From assembly GCA_950096585.1 (NCBI GenBank), contig CATNDK010000004.1, positions 1 to 35,685 on the forward strand: a stretch of DNA of 35,685 bases, written 5' to 3'. The notes below the pieces were generated by a model that was given only the letters and a program-made list of their open reading frames with translations, searched no databases and had not been told where the DNA came from. The translations under genes and the position numbers were made by a program. Positions 21,369 to 29,432 of the stretch are shown in pieces. The stretch comes from Thalassococcus halodurans (GTDB taxonomy: Bacteria > Pseudomonadota > Alphaproteobacteria > Rhodobacterales > Rhodobacteraceae). The number at the start of each line of letters is the position of its first letter. Position 1 is the first letter of the stretch.

Positions 21369-23609
21369 TCAGACCCTAAGTTTGGGGTCGTCTGGCACCA
21401 CAATCCCACCCAAAAACTGCATCAGTCTTTGTGCGTCGATCGGCTTCGGCAGCAGCAACAGATTGGATTTGGCGCAGGCGTCGATCAGTTCGATCGACCG
21501 GTTTGCCGAAATGATGCAGGACGGGATCGGGCCGAATTCATCGGTGATCGCCCTGATCGCGTCCGTGCCCAAAGCGCCGTCATCCAGCTGATAATCGGCG
21601 ATGATGAAATCGGGCGACACTTCGATTTCGCGTAGCAGATCGACGGCGTGGTCCTGTCCGGGGCAGTCGATGACGTTCACGCCCCAGCCTTCCATGGTCA
21701 TGGTCAAAGCATTGCGCAGGTTTTCGTCGTTTTCGATCAGAAGGGCGATGACACCGGCCAGGTCGCCGTTCTGTTCGACATCGTTTTGCGGCTCTGTCCG
21801 GTCTGTATCCACCGCCACCACGTCAACGCGCGGGACCTCGATCGACAGCATGGTACCTTTGCCAACCTCGGATTCAAGCCGGACGGGATGTTTCAGCAAC
21901 CCGCAGGCACGTTCCACAATGGCAAGCCCCAGCCCCATGCCTTCGGCGGCGCTGGCGTCTGCGTTCAGGCGTTGGAATTCGCGGAATACGACCTCTTGCT
22001 GGTCTTTGGGAATGCCGATGCCCGTATCCCAGACCTCAATCCTTACAGAGTTCCCGACGTGGCGCGCGCCGACAAGGATTTTGCCCTTTTCCGAATAGCG
22101 GATCGCGTTCGACATCAGGTTTTGCACGATGCGCCGCAAATAGGCTGCATCGCTGGCGACCCGCGCCTTGGTCGGCACGATCCGCAGGTCCAGCCCCTTG
22201 GCATGGGCGGCAGGGCGGAAGGCGTCGCCAAGCTGGCGGAACATATCGCCCAACGGCACGGTCGACACGTGCACCGACGCGCGGCCTGAATCCAGTTTGG
22301 AGATATCCAGCAGCGCCTCAAGGATGTGTTCGACACTGTTCAACGCGCTTTCGGCCTTTGCGGCAACGCGGCGTGTTTCGTTGTCGTCATCACCGCCAAG
22401 CGAGGCGACGTAGAGTTTGGCCGCAGACAAGGGTTGCAGCAGGTCGTGACTGGCGGCCGCAACAAAGCGCGACTTCGATGCGTTCGCGCGTTCGGCGTCC
22501 AGCAATGCCTCGGCCAGTTCCTCGGTCCGGTCTGCAACGCGCTGTTCCAGCATTTCGTTGGCATTGGCCAATGCCTGCGCCGCTTGGCGTTCTGCGGTCA
22601 CGTCGGTGAAGGAAATCACAAACCCTTTGTCCGGCATTTCCTGTGCAAAAACAGATAGATAGTTGGTTCGTCCGCGATTGACCTCGAACGACAGGGGCGG
22701 GCGTTCGTCGGTGCTGTTGACCCAAGCTTCCACCGCTTCGGGCCCTGTGCCGCCTTCAAACGTCATTTCGGCACGGGCGCGGGTGAAAAGCGTGCTGAAC
22801 TGCGCGCCCATCTGGAATTGCGTGGTCGGGATCGCTAGCAACTCGCTGGCCCGCGTGTTCCAACCGGCCAGCCGCTGTTTGCTGTCAAAGATGCACAGAC
22901 CCTGATCGATATGTTCCAGCGTCGCGCGGATCAGGCGGGCTTGGTCGTCAAGGATACGATCCCGTTCCTGACGCTCGACGCGCATAATGTCGGTGATGTC
23001 TGTTTGCAGAATGACCGTGCCGCCATCCAGCGTCCTATGCTCGGATACCTGCACCCAGCGACGGCCGCTCATCCGGACGTTAAAGATAACGTGGTCGTCC
23101 TGATGCCGCTCCATCCGGCGGGTGGCCCAATCAAGGGGTGTTTCGGTATCGGGCAGCGACAGGTAGTGCGATTTGCTGACCAGATCGACGTAATCGATGA
23201 ACTGCAATCCGGGCACCAGCGCCTTGCGGATGTCGGGCATATGCATGCCGAAACGGCTGTTACATAGGACCAGTTCTTCGTCGGTGTTGAACAGGGCAAA
23301 GCCCTCTTGCACCGTTTCGATCGCATTGGCGAGGTTGGCGCGTGCCGCTTCGGTTTCCTGATTGGCCAGCGCCAAACGCCCGTTGGAATCGTTCAGCAAA
23401 TCCAGCGCACGTTCCAGATCCTGCGTGCGCGCGCGAACCTCTTGTTCCAGCATCGCGGCGCGTTGGAACTGTGCATAGGCCGCACCCGATGCGTTGGTGG
23501 ATTCCTCGACGCGACGCATCAACGACTCGGCGATTTTCAGCAGCTTTTCGTTCTGCCGTTCAAGCGGGTCGTTGGGATTAATGAGCGTCGGAATCATGGG
23601 AAAGGTCAC
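21369..23609 (-). CDS. Hybrid PAS-domain sensor histidine kinase (NahK/ErcS'-like)
   Basis: This 746-residue kinase has no obvious membrane segment. An N-terminal coiled coil (about residues 15-95) is followed by two PAS regions (about 95-210 and 225-340) and a second coiled coil. The histidine domain has H388 in FVAAASHDLLQPLSAAK, and the ATPase domain shows N501 (LMSNAIRYSEKG), VWDTGIGIP and EGMGLGLAIVERA. A C-terminal receiver domain follows, with phospho-acceptor D672 (FIIADYQLDDG) and the conserved Lys in LLPKPID. Its first codons overlap the end of the FIST gene; GTG at 23609 and ATG at 23597 are both possible. A FIST gene directly upstream, next to a PQQ dehydrogenase cluster, is the arrangement of nosP-nahK in Pseudomonas. 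It likely phosphorylates the LuxR-type regulator nearby. Confidence 0.9.
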   Translation of the reverse strand: MTFPMIPTLINPNDPLERQNEKLLKIAESLMRRVEESTNASGAAYAQFQRAAMLEQEVRARTQDLERALDLLNDSNGRLALANQETEAARANLANAIETVQEGFALFNTDEELVLCNSRFGMHMPDIRKALVPGLQFIDYVDLVSKSHYLSLPDTETPLDWATRRMERHQDDHVIFNVRMSGRRWVQVSEHRTLDGGTVILQTDITDIMRVERQERDRILDDQARLIRATLEHIDQGLCIFDSKQRLAGWNTRASELLAIPTTQFQMGAQFSTLFTRARAEMTFEGGTGPEAVEAWVNSTDERPPLSFEVNRGRTNYLSVFAQEMPDKGFVISFTDVTAERQAAQALANANEMLEQRVADRTEELAEALLDAERANASKSRFVAAASHDLLQPLSAAKLYVASLGGDDDNETRRVAAKAESALNSVEHILEALLDISKLDSGRASVHVSTVPLGDMFRQLGDAFRPAAHAKGLDLRIVPTKARVASDAAYLRRIVQNLMSNAIRYSEKGKILVGARHVGNSVRIEVWDTGIGIPKDQQEVVFREFQRLNADASAAEGMGLGLAIVERACGLLKHPVRLESEVGKGTMLSIEVPRVDVVAVDTDRTEPQNDVEQNGDLAGVIALLIENDENLRNALTMTMEGWGVNVIDCPGQDHAVDLLREIEVSPDFIIADYQLDDGALGTDAIRAITDEFGPIPSCIISANRSIELIDACAKSNLLLLPKPIDAQRLMQFLGGIVVPDDPKLRV

Positions 23610-24771
23610 ACTCGGGCGGATAAATCGCGACGCCGGTCAGCGTCTGGTTCACATGGATCGAATTCAACTGTTCGCCGTAGGTCGAAAAACCCACAACATG
23701 ATTTTTGGCCAATATCTTGGACAAGGCCATGGTCATTTGTTTTTCCTGCGCTTCCAACCGTCGTAAAAGACAATCGCAGCCTAAAATAGTGTCAGGTGGC
23801 GTATCTTTCGAAAGCCCTGCGATTTCCTCTTCTAGATGTTTCACCATGTCCTGCGGTTCGGCCAGCGTCAGAACCAGTCCTTCGTCAATGGCTGAGAAAA
23901 ACACCAGATCGCCATTGTCGGCCACGCGCTGAATGGCACGTACGTGGTGTTCGCCGCCGATCTGCACCACGACAGGGTGGGCGGCAAAAGTGAAGGGCGT
24001 CAGCTGTTCGGGGTCTTTGCCCAGAATGCGTGCATATTCACGCGCCGCGGGTTCGGCGTTGATTTCGCGCACAATCCGGCGGGCGGGGTCGGCATCGGTC
24101 ACGACCATCCGTTGGGCGGTGGGGATCAGGTGATCTGACTTGAACACCTTGATCGGGCAGCGCGTGCGCACCTGTGTCAGGATCGCGGCGTTGGCCAGAA
24201 CCTGACCGTCGTGCATCACGTAGGAATGCGCAAACCGCGTCCCGTCGCCGGCAGATCCGCCAAACAGCGGCACAGGCCCAAGGCCAACCGCCAGTTCGGA
24301 TGTCAGCTGGTCTTCTTTCGTCGACAGCCCGTCGATCATCAGAAAGGTAAACTCGTGGTCCCAATCAGGGGCCGCTTCGATCATGGATGTGCGGTTCTGG
24401 ATCATCTGGTCGATCAGCGATTGTGCCTCGAACGTGTCCAGATCGGGGACCAGCAGGGTTTCGACCTTGAAGTGCGATTTAGGCAGGCCGACCGCGACGA
24501 TGTGATCTTCGGCATAGCCGTTGCCAGACAATTCGCCTGCCGTGGTGCAGCCGACGACAGGGGTAGGCGCAAAGGCCCGGGTGGCCTGTTCGATGATGGC
24601 TTCTGGGTCGGCGCTAGAGGTGACAAACAGAATCACGATTTCCAGACCATCAACGCCAAGGGTTGTGGCCAGCTCCGACACCGGATCGTCGGTTTTGTGA
24701 TAAACATAGGCGGTGCGCACTATTCCGTCCGCGCGGCCCGAGCCCCCATTCAGGCCCAACATCTGGTCCAT
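23578..24771 (-). CDS. FIST-domain sensor protein (NosP-like)
   Basis: This 397-residue protein has an N-terminal FIST domain (about residues 20-230; TPVVGCTTAGELSGNGY and PLFGGSAGDGTRF) and a FIST C domain (about 235-385) ending in the family's VGFSTYGEQ and HVNQTLTGVAI signatures. FIST proteins are cytoplasmic sensory modules. The best-studied, NosP of Pseudomonas aeruginosa, binds haem and nitric oxide and controls the kinase NahK encoded next to it. Here the FIST gene overlaps the start of a NahK-like kinase gene, so the two are translationally linked and should form one signalling pair. The haem ligand was not identified by eye. The start has GGGAGGA eight bases upstream. Confidence 0.88.
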   Translation of the reverse strand: MDQMLGLNGGSGRADGIVRTAYVYHKTDDPVSELATTLGVDGLEIVILFVTSSADPEAIIEQATRAFAPTPVVGCTTAGELSGNGYAEDHIVAVGLPKSHFKVETLLVPDLDTFEAQSLIDQMIQNRTSMIEAAPDWDHEFTFLMIDGLSTKEDQLTSELAVGLGPVPLFGGSAGDGTRFAHSYVMHDGQVLANAAILTQVRTRCPIKVFKSDHLIPTAQRMVVTDADPARRIVREINAEPAAREYARILGKDPEQLTPFTFAAHPVVVQIGGEHHVRAIQRVADNGDLVFFSAIDEGLVLTLAEPQDMVKHLEEEIAGLSKDTPPDTILGCDCLLRRLEAQEKQMTMALSKILAKNHVVGFSTYGEQLNSIHVNQTLTGVAIYPPECDLSHDSDAH

Positions 24772-24827
24772 CGAGCTTCCTCCCTAAAGCGCGACGTTTT
24801 ACCCGAGTATGCGTGAGTTCGCCGGGG

Positions 24828-25499
24828 TTACAAGCGATTGATCTCTGGCGCGCGTTTGGCCATCAACACCGCTTGGGTCCGGCTTTGCACCCCGAGCTTT
24901 CGAATGATTGCACTGACATGCGCTTTCACGGTTGTCTCGGCAATCGATAGATCAAAGGCGATTTGCTTGTTCAGTTTCCCTTGGCAGATCAGCTCCAGTA
25001 TCCGCGTTTGTTGTTTTGTCAGCGTCGCCAGCCGCTGTGCTTCGAAGTTGCGGACGCTGTCTTCGTCCGGCTCCAGCAAAACGCAACCCTCTGGCAGAAA
25101 CGTTTCGCCATTTTGCAACGCCTTGAACGCGTTTCGGAACACGTCCCTTTGGCTGTGTTTCGGCACATAGCCCGCAGCGCCGGAATGGATGACCTGACTG
25201 ATCAGGCAATCTTCTGTCATCGAAGACACCACGATCACAGGCGCCTTTGCCAGCCCGATCAGTTTCCGCACCGCTTCCAGCCCCTGAACACCGGGCATGT
25301 TCAGATCCAGCATGATCGCATCAGGCTCTAACCCGCCCTCAAGCATTTCAATTGCGCGGTCCAGACGATCGGCTGTGTGGATTTCGCCAATATTCGCCAC
25401 CGATTGCAGCGTCATCGACAACGCATCGCAAAACAGCGGGTGATCATCGACGATCAGAACCGATTTGAAAACGCAATGAATGGGGGCGTGCGCAAGCAT
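24828..25499 (-). CDS. LuxR/NarL-type response regulator (ErbR/AgmR-like)
   Basis: This 223-residue response regulator has a receiver domain with the acidic pair D18-D19 (LIVDDHPLF) and phospho-acceptor D65 (AIMLDLNMPG). The LuxR-type helix-turn-helix is C-terminal, about residues 155-220 (LTKQQTRILELICQGKLNKQIAFDLSIAETTVKAH). It is the first gene of a minus-strand set of regulator, FIST protein and hybrid kinase, adjacent to a PQQ alcohol dehydrogenase cluster. This matches the ErbR/AgmR regulators of ethanol oxidation in Pseudomonas. It is the best candidate to bind the GGTCGnAT motif found in four promoter regions of the quinoprotein cluster (inference). Confidence 0.9.
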   Translation of the reverse strand: MLAHAPIHCVFKSVLIVDDHPLFCDALSMTLQSVANIGEIHTADRLDRAIEMLEGGLEPDAIMLDLNMPGVQGLEAVRKLIGLAKAPVIVVSSMTEDCLISQVIHSGAAGYVPKHSQRDVFRNAFKALQNGETFLPEGCVLLEPDEDSVRNFEAQRLATLTKQQTRILELICQGKLNKQIAFDLSIAETTVKAHVSAIIRKLGVQSRTQAVLMAKRAPEINRL

Positions 25500-25523
25500 A
25501 TAAGGCGGACCTTGCTCCTAATA

Positions 25524-25547
25524 GTACGGAACCTGAAATAATCGTAC
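25524..25547. promoter_or_regulatory. Inverted repeat upstream of the response regulator
   Basis: GTACG (25524-25528) and CGTAC (25543-25547) form an inverted repeat separated by 14 bases, 25 bases upstream of the regulator ATG. It may be an autoregulatory site; the sequence does not clearly match the GGTCGnAT motif. Confidence 0.3.
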
Positions 25548-25590
25548 CAATCCAGCCCGCCAGCGCCTATTAGCGGAAGGTCTTATAAGA

Positions 25591-25619
25591 AAACGCGCAC
25601 CGTTGTCGGGTGCGCGTTT
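25591..25619. terminator. Terminator downstream of the PQQ dehydrogenase gene
   Basis: An 11-bp stem, AAACGCGCACC / GGTGCGCGTTT, has a 7-base loop. On the minus strand it is followed by TTCTTATAAG, giving a T-rich tail for the dehydrogenase transcript ending at 25643. Confidence 0.75.
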
Positions 25620-25642
25620 CCGTTTTTATCCAATGGGTTGGA

Positions 25643-27403
25643 TTACTTCATGGCCAGCTGCTTGGGCAGCTTGAATGTCCACAGCATGCCACCTTGGTTC
25701 AGGTAGTTGACCTTTTTGGCAACTTCACCACCCCAGAGCGGAACCGCGCCACCCCAGCCAGAGATAACCGACACATACTGTTCGCCGTCCTGTTCCCATG
25801 TGATGGGCTGACCGACGATGCCGGAACCTGTCTGGAACGACCACAGTTTTTCACCTGTTTCGTCATCCAGAGCGATGAACTCACCTTCAGGCGTGCCGAA
25901 GAATACCAGACCGCCAGCGGTGGTCATAACACCCGACCAAAGCGGTGCTTCGTTCTTGTATTCCCAGACCCAGTCGCCTGTTTCCGGATCGATCGCCTTC
26001 AGGCTGCCGATGTGGTCTTCGTAGTTCGGCTTGATGGTAAAGCCCGCACCCAGGTACGCCGCGCCTTTTTTGTAGGTGATCGGCTCGTTCCAGATATCCA
26101 TGCCCCATTCGTTGGACGGAACATAGAAGTTGCCTGTGCGCTGCGAGAACGCCATCGGCATCCAGTTCTTACCACCTAGGAAGGACGGGGATGCAAAGAT
26201 AACTTCGCCTTTGGCACCATCTGCTGCCTCGGCGGGGTTACCCGGACGGTTTTCTTCAACAAAGATCGGACGACCGTTTTCGTCGATACCGCTTGCCCAA
26301 GAGATGTCCTTGACGAAGGGTGCCGCGCTGATGAAGTCGCCTGTTTCACGATCCAGAACGTAGAAATAGCCGTTACGGTCAGCTGTCGCATAACGCTTTT
26401 CGCCGTTGCGGTCGGTGTAGGCGACGACTTCGTTTACGCCGTCATAGTCCCAACCTTCGCGCGGGGTTGTCTGGAAGTGCCACTTGATTTCGCCTGTTGC
26501 AGGGTCGATGCCGATACGGCTTGCTGCGTACAGGTTGTCACCTTCGGTGCCTTCGGGGTTGCCAGCAGAACGCAACCAGCTGTTCCACGGGGCAGGGTTA
26601 CCCGCGCCGAATACCAGCGTGTCTGTCTCTGCGTCATAAGAGCCGCCCAGCCATGTCGCGCCGCCACCTGTTTTCCACAGATCGCCCGGCCATGTCGCGT
26701 TCAGCGTGCCGGTCATTGTGGATTCTTCGCCGTTCAGCGTACCCATGTGACCTTCGATCACCGGACGTGTCCAAACCATTTCGCCTGTTTCGGCGTTACG
26801 GGCCTGAACTTCGCCAACGATACCGAATTCGCCGCCAGAGTTACCTGTGACAACCAGACCGTTCACGATCAGCGGAGCTGCTGTGTAGGAATAGCCGGCT
26901 TTGTAATCAGCGATCTTGTCGCGCCAGACAACGTCACCTGTTTTCAGGTCCAGAGCCACGATGCGGGCGTCCAGTGTGCCGAAATAGATGTTGTTGCCGT
27001 AGATGGCCGCGCCGCGGTTAACCACGTCACAGCAGGGCAGGATGCCTTCGGGCAGACGTGCGTCGTACTGCCAGATTTCCTTGCCTGTTTTGACGTCGAT
27101 CGCGAACAGACGGGAATAGGAACCCGTGATGTACATGATGCCGTCGTAAATCAGCGGCTGGGTTTCCTGACCGCGCTGCTTTTCACCGCCAAGGCTGAAG
27201 GCCCAGGCAGGAACAAGGTTATCGACGTTTTCTTTGTTCAGAGTCTCCAGCGGGCTGTAGCGCTGAAGGTGACGACCCATACCATTGGTCACAACCTGTG
27301 TTGTGATGGTCTGGTCGTTGGCCACATCCTGTTCGGTGACCTCGGCATAGGCGGTTGTTGCAGCCAATACGCCAGCAACAGCGGCCATAATGAAACGGTT
27401 CAT
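25643..27403 (-). CDS. PQQ-dependent alcohol dehydrogenase with lanthanide-type Asp-x-Asp motif (PedH/ExaF/XoxF-like)
   Basis: This 586-residue periplasmic quinoprotein has a signal peptide (residues 1-20, ending AYA) and an eight-bladed propeller. It oxidises primary alcohols with PQQ and a metal. Visible active-site features are the vicinal cysteine pair C124-C125 (ILPCCDVV), E192 (GGEFG), N269 (GAGNPAPWN), the catalytic D319 and D321 two residues on (GWDYDGVNE). The second Asp coordinates lanthanides in XoxF and PedH and is Ala or Ser in the calcium enzymes, so lanthanide dependence is likely. [10 protein letters not shown] is closer to the ExaF/PedH type than to methanol dehydrogenase. 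A short insertion (SAGNPEGTE) follows that segment. Cytochrome c550 and accessory genes lie upstream. The ribosome site is GGGAGGA. Confidence 0.92.
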   Translation of the reverse strand: MNRFIMAAVAGVLAATTAYAEVTEQDVANDQTITTQVVTNGMGRHLQRYSPLETLNKENVDNLVPAWAFSLGGEKQRGQETQPLIYDGIMYITGSYSRLFAIDVKTGKEIWQYDARLPEGILPCCDVVNRGAAIYGNNIYFGTLDARIVALDLKTGDVVWRDKIADYKAGYSYTAAPLIVNGLVVTGNSGGEFGIVGEVQARNAETGEMVWTRPVIEGHMGTLNGEESTMTGTLNATWPGDLWKTGGGATWLGGSYDAETDTLVFGAGNPAPWNSWLRSAGNPEGTEGDNLYAASRIGIDPATGEIKWHFQTTPREGWDYDGVNEVVAYTDRNGEKRYATADRNGYFYVLDRETGDFISAAPFVKDISWASGIDENGRPIFVEENRPGNPAEAADGAKGEVIFASPSFLGGKNWMPMAFSQRTGNFYVPSNEWGMDIWNEPITYKKGAAYLGAGFTIKPNYEDHIGSLKAIDPETGDWVWEYKNEAPLWSGVMTTAGGLVFFGTPEGEFIALDDETGEKLWSFQTGSGIVGQPITWEQDGEQYVSVISGWGGAVPLWGGEVAKKVNYLNQGGMLWTFKLPKQLAMK

Positions 27404-27814
27404 AGGTGTCCTCCCTAGACGTTATGTCCCTTCAGCCCGACCCCGACGAATCGGGACTAGGGGCTGATTGAACTATCTCGGGCGGGGGGCTTTGGCGAAA
27501 TTGCACCATGGTCGTATGGGTCGGATTCGCGCAATTTCAAGGGTGGGTTCGATTTTGTGACGTAGATGTATATTTATAAAATACTGAGTAATTATAATAA
27601 CCTATGGCGGTAATTCGCGCCGTTGCAGTATCCGCCGCGATGCAGGCGATGTCTTTTGCATAGCGCCAGAAACGAAAAAAAATAGCTGAAGATTGCTGCA
27701 CGGAAGAAAACGCAGAAAACCGACCGTGCCGATCCCAAGCTACGGGACTGACACAGCCGGTTCGTGACTGCTCAAGGCAATCGGTGTGCAGGCAATAACC
27801 TGCACGGGGAGCCC
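27404..27814. other. Intergenic and promoter region upstream of the PQQ dehydrogenase
   Basis: No convincing gene is seen in these 411 bases. Near the dehydrogenase start the minus-strand leader can form a CCCGA-TTCG-TCGGG hairpin (27442-27455). At 27498-27537 an inverted repeat AAATTGC / GCAATTT encloses two GGTCG motifs. A very AT-rich tract follows (about 27564-27602). A small hairpin GTGCAGG / CCTGCAC (27786-27805) lies just after the Sel1 gene but lacks a T-run. Confidence 0.55.
27498..27537. promoter_or_regulatory. Candidate regulator site upstream of the PQQ dehydrogenase
   Basis: Two direct copies, GGTCGTATG (27510-27518) and GGTCGGATT (27519-27527), sit inside an inverted repeat AAATTGC (27498-27504) / GCAATTT (27531-27537). 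GGTCGnAT-like copies also occur upstream of the Sel1, cytochrome/ABC-binding and NosR/SoxYZ genes. Confidence 0.5.
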
Positions 27815-28363
27815 CTAGAAAAGCGGCGCGTATTTCCAGTTGTCGGCGTCTGGTGTCACCTCATCCAGATCGTAATCGGCGCCCTGCAAACGCTTGGCGA
27901 TCTTCAGGCCGTCCTTTGCGGCTTCGTCCACATAGGCCCGCCCAAGCGCATCATTTCTGGCCACGCCATGTCCGCGCATCAGGTCCAGTCCATAGTTGAA
28001 CTTGCCGACCGGATCGCCCAATTTGGCGGCCTTCAGATCCCAGTTCGCAGCGGCATCGGGGTTATATTCGCCACCCAATCCGTTGTTATCCAGCTGGCTC
28101 ATCCACGTCATCGCGCCAGTGTATCCGGCGTCGGCACAGGCCTGAAACAACTTGCGCGCGGCCTCGTGGCGACCGGATTTGGTGATGTAGTAGCCGGTGG
28201 CGCAGGTCACCATGTCGGTGACACCGTTATCGATGTTCGACATCACGCGGCCAAAGCCCGTGTCCTGCGGGTTCAGCGTTCCGAAATCGTCTTCAATCGT
28301 CTGGGTCTCGGCTGCCAAAGGCAGCGCGAAAACGCAACAAATGGCGCATAAAACGTGTTTCAC
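27815..28363 (-). CDS. Secreted Sel1-repeat protein of the quinoprotein cluster
   Basis: This 182-residue exported protein has a signal peptide (VLCAICCVFALPLAAET) and two or three Sel1-like tetratricopeptide repeats, for example HEAARKLFQACADAGYTGAMTW, then AANWDLKAAKLGDPVGKFNYG, then GRAYVDEAAKDG. Sel1 proteins usually scaffold protein complexes, and the specific partner here is unknown. The ORF track starts at 28420, but AGAGGAGA before the GTG at 28363 (MKHVLCA) gives a proper signal peptide and is the better start. It lies between the dehydrogenase and the beta-propeller gene on the same strand. Its upstream region carries two copies of the GGTCG motif in opposite orientation. Confidence 0.75.
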   Translation of the reverse strand: MKHVLCAICCVFALPLAAETQTIEDDFGTLNPQDTGFGRVMSNIDNGVTDMVTCATGYYITKSGRHEAARKLFQACADAGYTGAMTWMSQLDNNGLGGEYNPDAAANWDLKAAKLGDPVGKFNYGLDLMRGHGVARNDALGRAYVDEAAKDGLKIAKRLQGADYDLDEVTPDADNWKYAPLF

Positions 28364-28419
28364 GGCAAATCTCCTCTGGGGAAACCGTAACATGGATGCG
28401 CTTGGCGATCTTGGGTGCA

Positions 28420-28463
28420 ATGGTCGTATTTCTGGTCAGCACTGCTGGCCTAATCTACGACCC
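28420..28463. promoter_or_regulatory. Inverted pair of GGTCGTA motifs upstream of the Sel1 gene
   Basis: ATGGTCGTATT at 28420-28430 and AATCTACGACCC at 28452-28463 (GGGTCGTAGATT on the minus strand) face each other across about 20 bases. Both match the motif seen at other promoters of this cluster. Confidence 0.5.
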
Positions 28464-28468
28464 TGCCA

Positions 28469-29431
28469 TCAGTTGGTCGGGCGTAGAGCAGCCCCCCAAG
28501 GGAAACGGCCCACCTTGATTGTCTTGATCGCCTTACGCTTGGCCACATCGACAACTGTCACGTCACCGGAAACGCCGTTCGTGGTGAACAGCAGCGATTT
28601 GTCGGCGTTGAATTCCATGTGCCAGACACGGCGGCCGACCAGAATGTAATCTTCGACCTCGAAGGTATCGGCGTTGATCACGGCCAGATGGTTGGACGGG
28701 CCAAGGGCAACAAAGGCGGTCTTTTCATCATCTGTCAGCTCGAACCCCACGGGCTGTACACGGTCGGGGTGAACCCCCTGAATTTCGAACCGGATTTTGC
28801 CCTTTTCCGCTTGGGTCGCGACATCAAACACAGTGATGGTGCCGCCGATTTCGGAACTGACCCAAAGCTCGGAGCCCTCTTTAACAAACTCGGCATGGCG
28901 CGGGCGGGAATCGACCAGCGTATTCGCGAACAACTGTTCGCTTTCCGTGTCGATCCAATGGGCCATGTTGGTGGTTTCAGAGGTTGTGATCGCGATGGTG
29001 CCATCGGGTGACACGGCCATGCCTTCGGGTTCGATGCCTACGTCGATCTGCGCAATCACCTTGCGGGTTTCTGTATCCACAACTGTGGTGATCGCGTCGT
29101 CTTCGTTGGCGATGTAAAGGCGGCGGTTGTCGGGGTGCAGCACAAACTGTTCGGGGTCTTCGCCCGAGGGCAGGTCATGCAGGATTTCACCTGTTTCAGG
29201 GTCCATCACCTGAACCGCATCGCTGTCGGATGCGCAGATATAAACAACCGAGTGATCCTTGGAAAAGGTGATGCCGCGCGGGCGTTCACCGGTCGGGATG
29301 GTGCGCACGACCTCTAGCGTGTCGATGTCGATCACGCTGATCGTGTCGTCCTTTTCGTTGGTGACCCAAATCTCGTCGGCAAGGGCAGGGGCCGCCAGAA
29401 GCGTAGCGGCGGCAAGGGCGATAAGTTTCAT
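28469..29431 (-). CDS. YVTN beta-propeller protein associated with PQQ-dependent catabolism
   Basis: This 320-residue exported protein has a signal peptide (MKLIALAAATLLAAPALA) and repeated seven-bladed YVTN/NHL-type propeller units, for example WVTNEKDDTISVIDIDTLEVVRTIPTG, LYIANEDDAITTVVDTETRKV and LFTTNGVSGDVTVVDVAKRKAIKTIKVG. Propeller proteins of this kind regularly accompany PQQ alcohol dehydrogenases; their exact role is not settled. The ORF track starts 15 codons earlier, but GAGGACTAAG before the ATG at 29431 and the signal peptide fix the start. The ATG lies one base past the stop of the upstream binding-protein gene, so translation is probably coupled. Confidence 0.85.
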   Translation of the reverse strand: MKLIALAAATLLAAPALADEIWVTNEKDDTISVIDIDTLEVVRTIPTGERPRGITFSKDHSVVYICASDSDAVQVMDPETGEILHDLPSGEDPEQFVLHPDNRRLYIANEDDAITTVVDTETRKVIAQIDVGIEPEGMAVSPDGTIAITTSETTNMAHWIDTESEQLFANTLVDSRPRHAEFVKEGSELWVSSEIGGTITVFDVATQAEKGKIRFEIQGVHPDRVQPVGFELTDDEKTAFVALGPSNHLAVINADTFEVEDYILVGRRVWHMEFNADKSLLFTTNGVSGDVTVVDVAKRKAIKTIKVGRFPWGAALRPTN

Positions 29432-29432
29432 C

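Noticed and set aside
27604-27663. 19-codon ORF (MAVIRAVAVSAAMQ...) upstream of the PQQ dehydrogenase
   Set aside because: No ribosome site, no Glu-Tyr pair as in PqqA, and the length is easily reached by chance.
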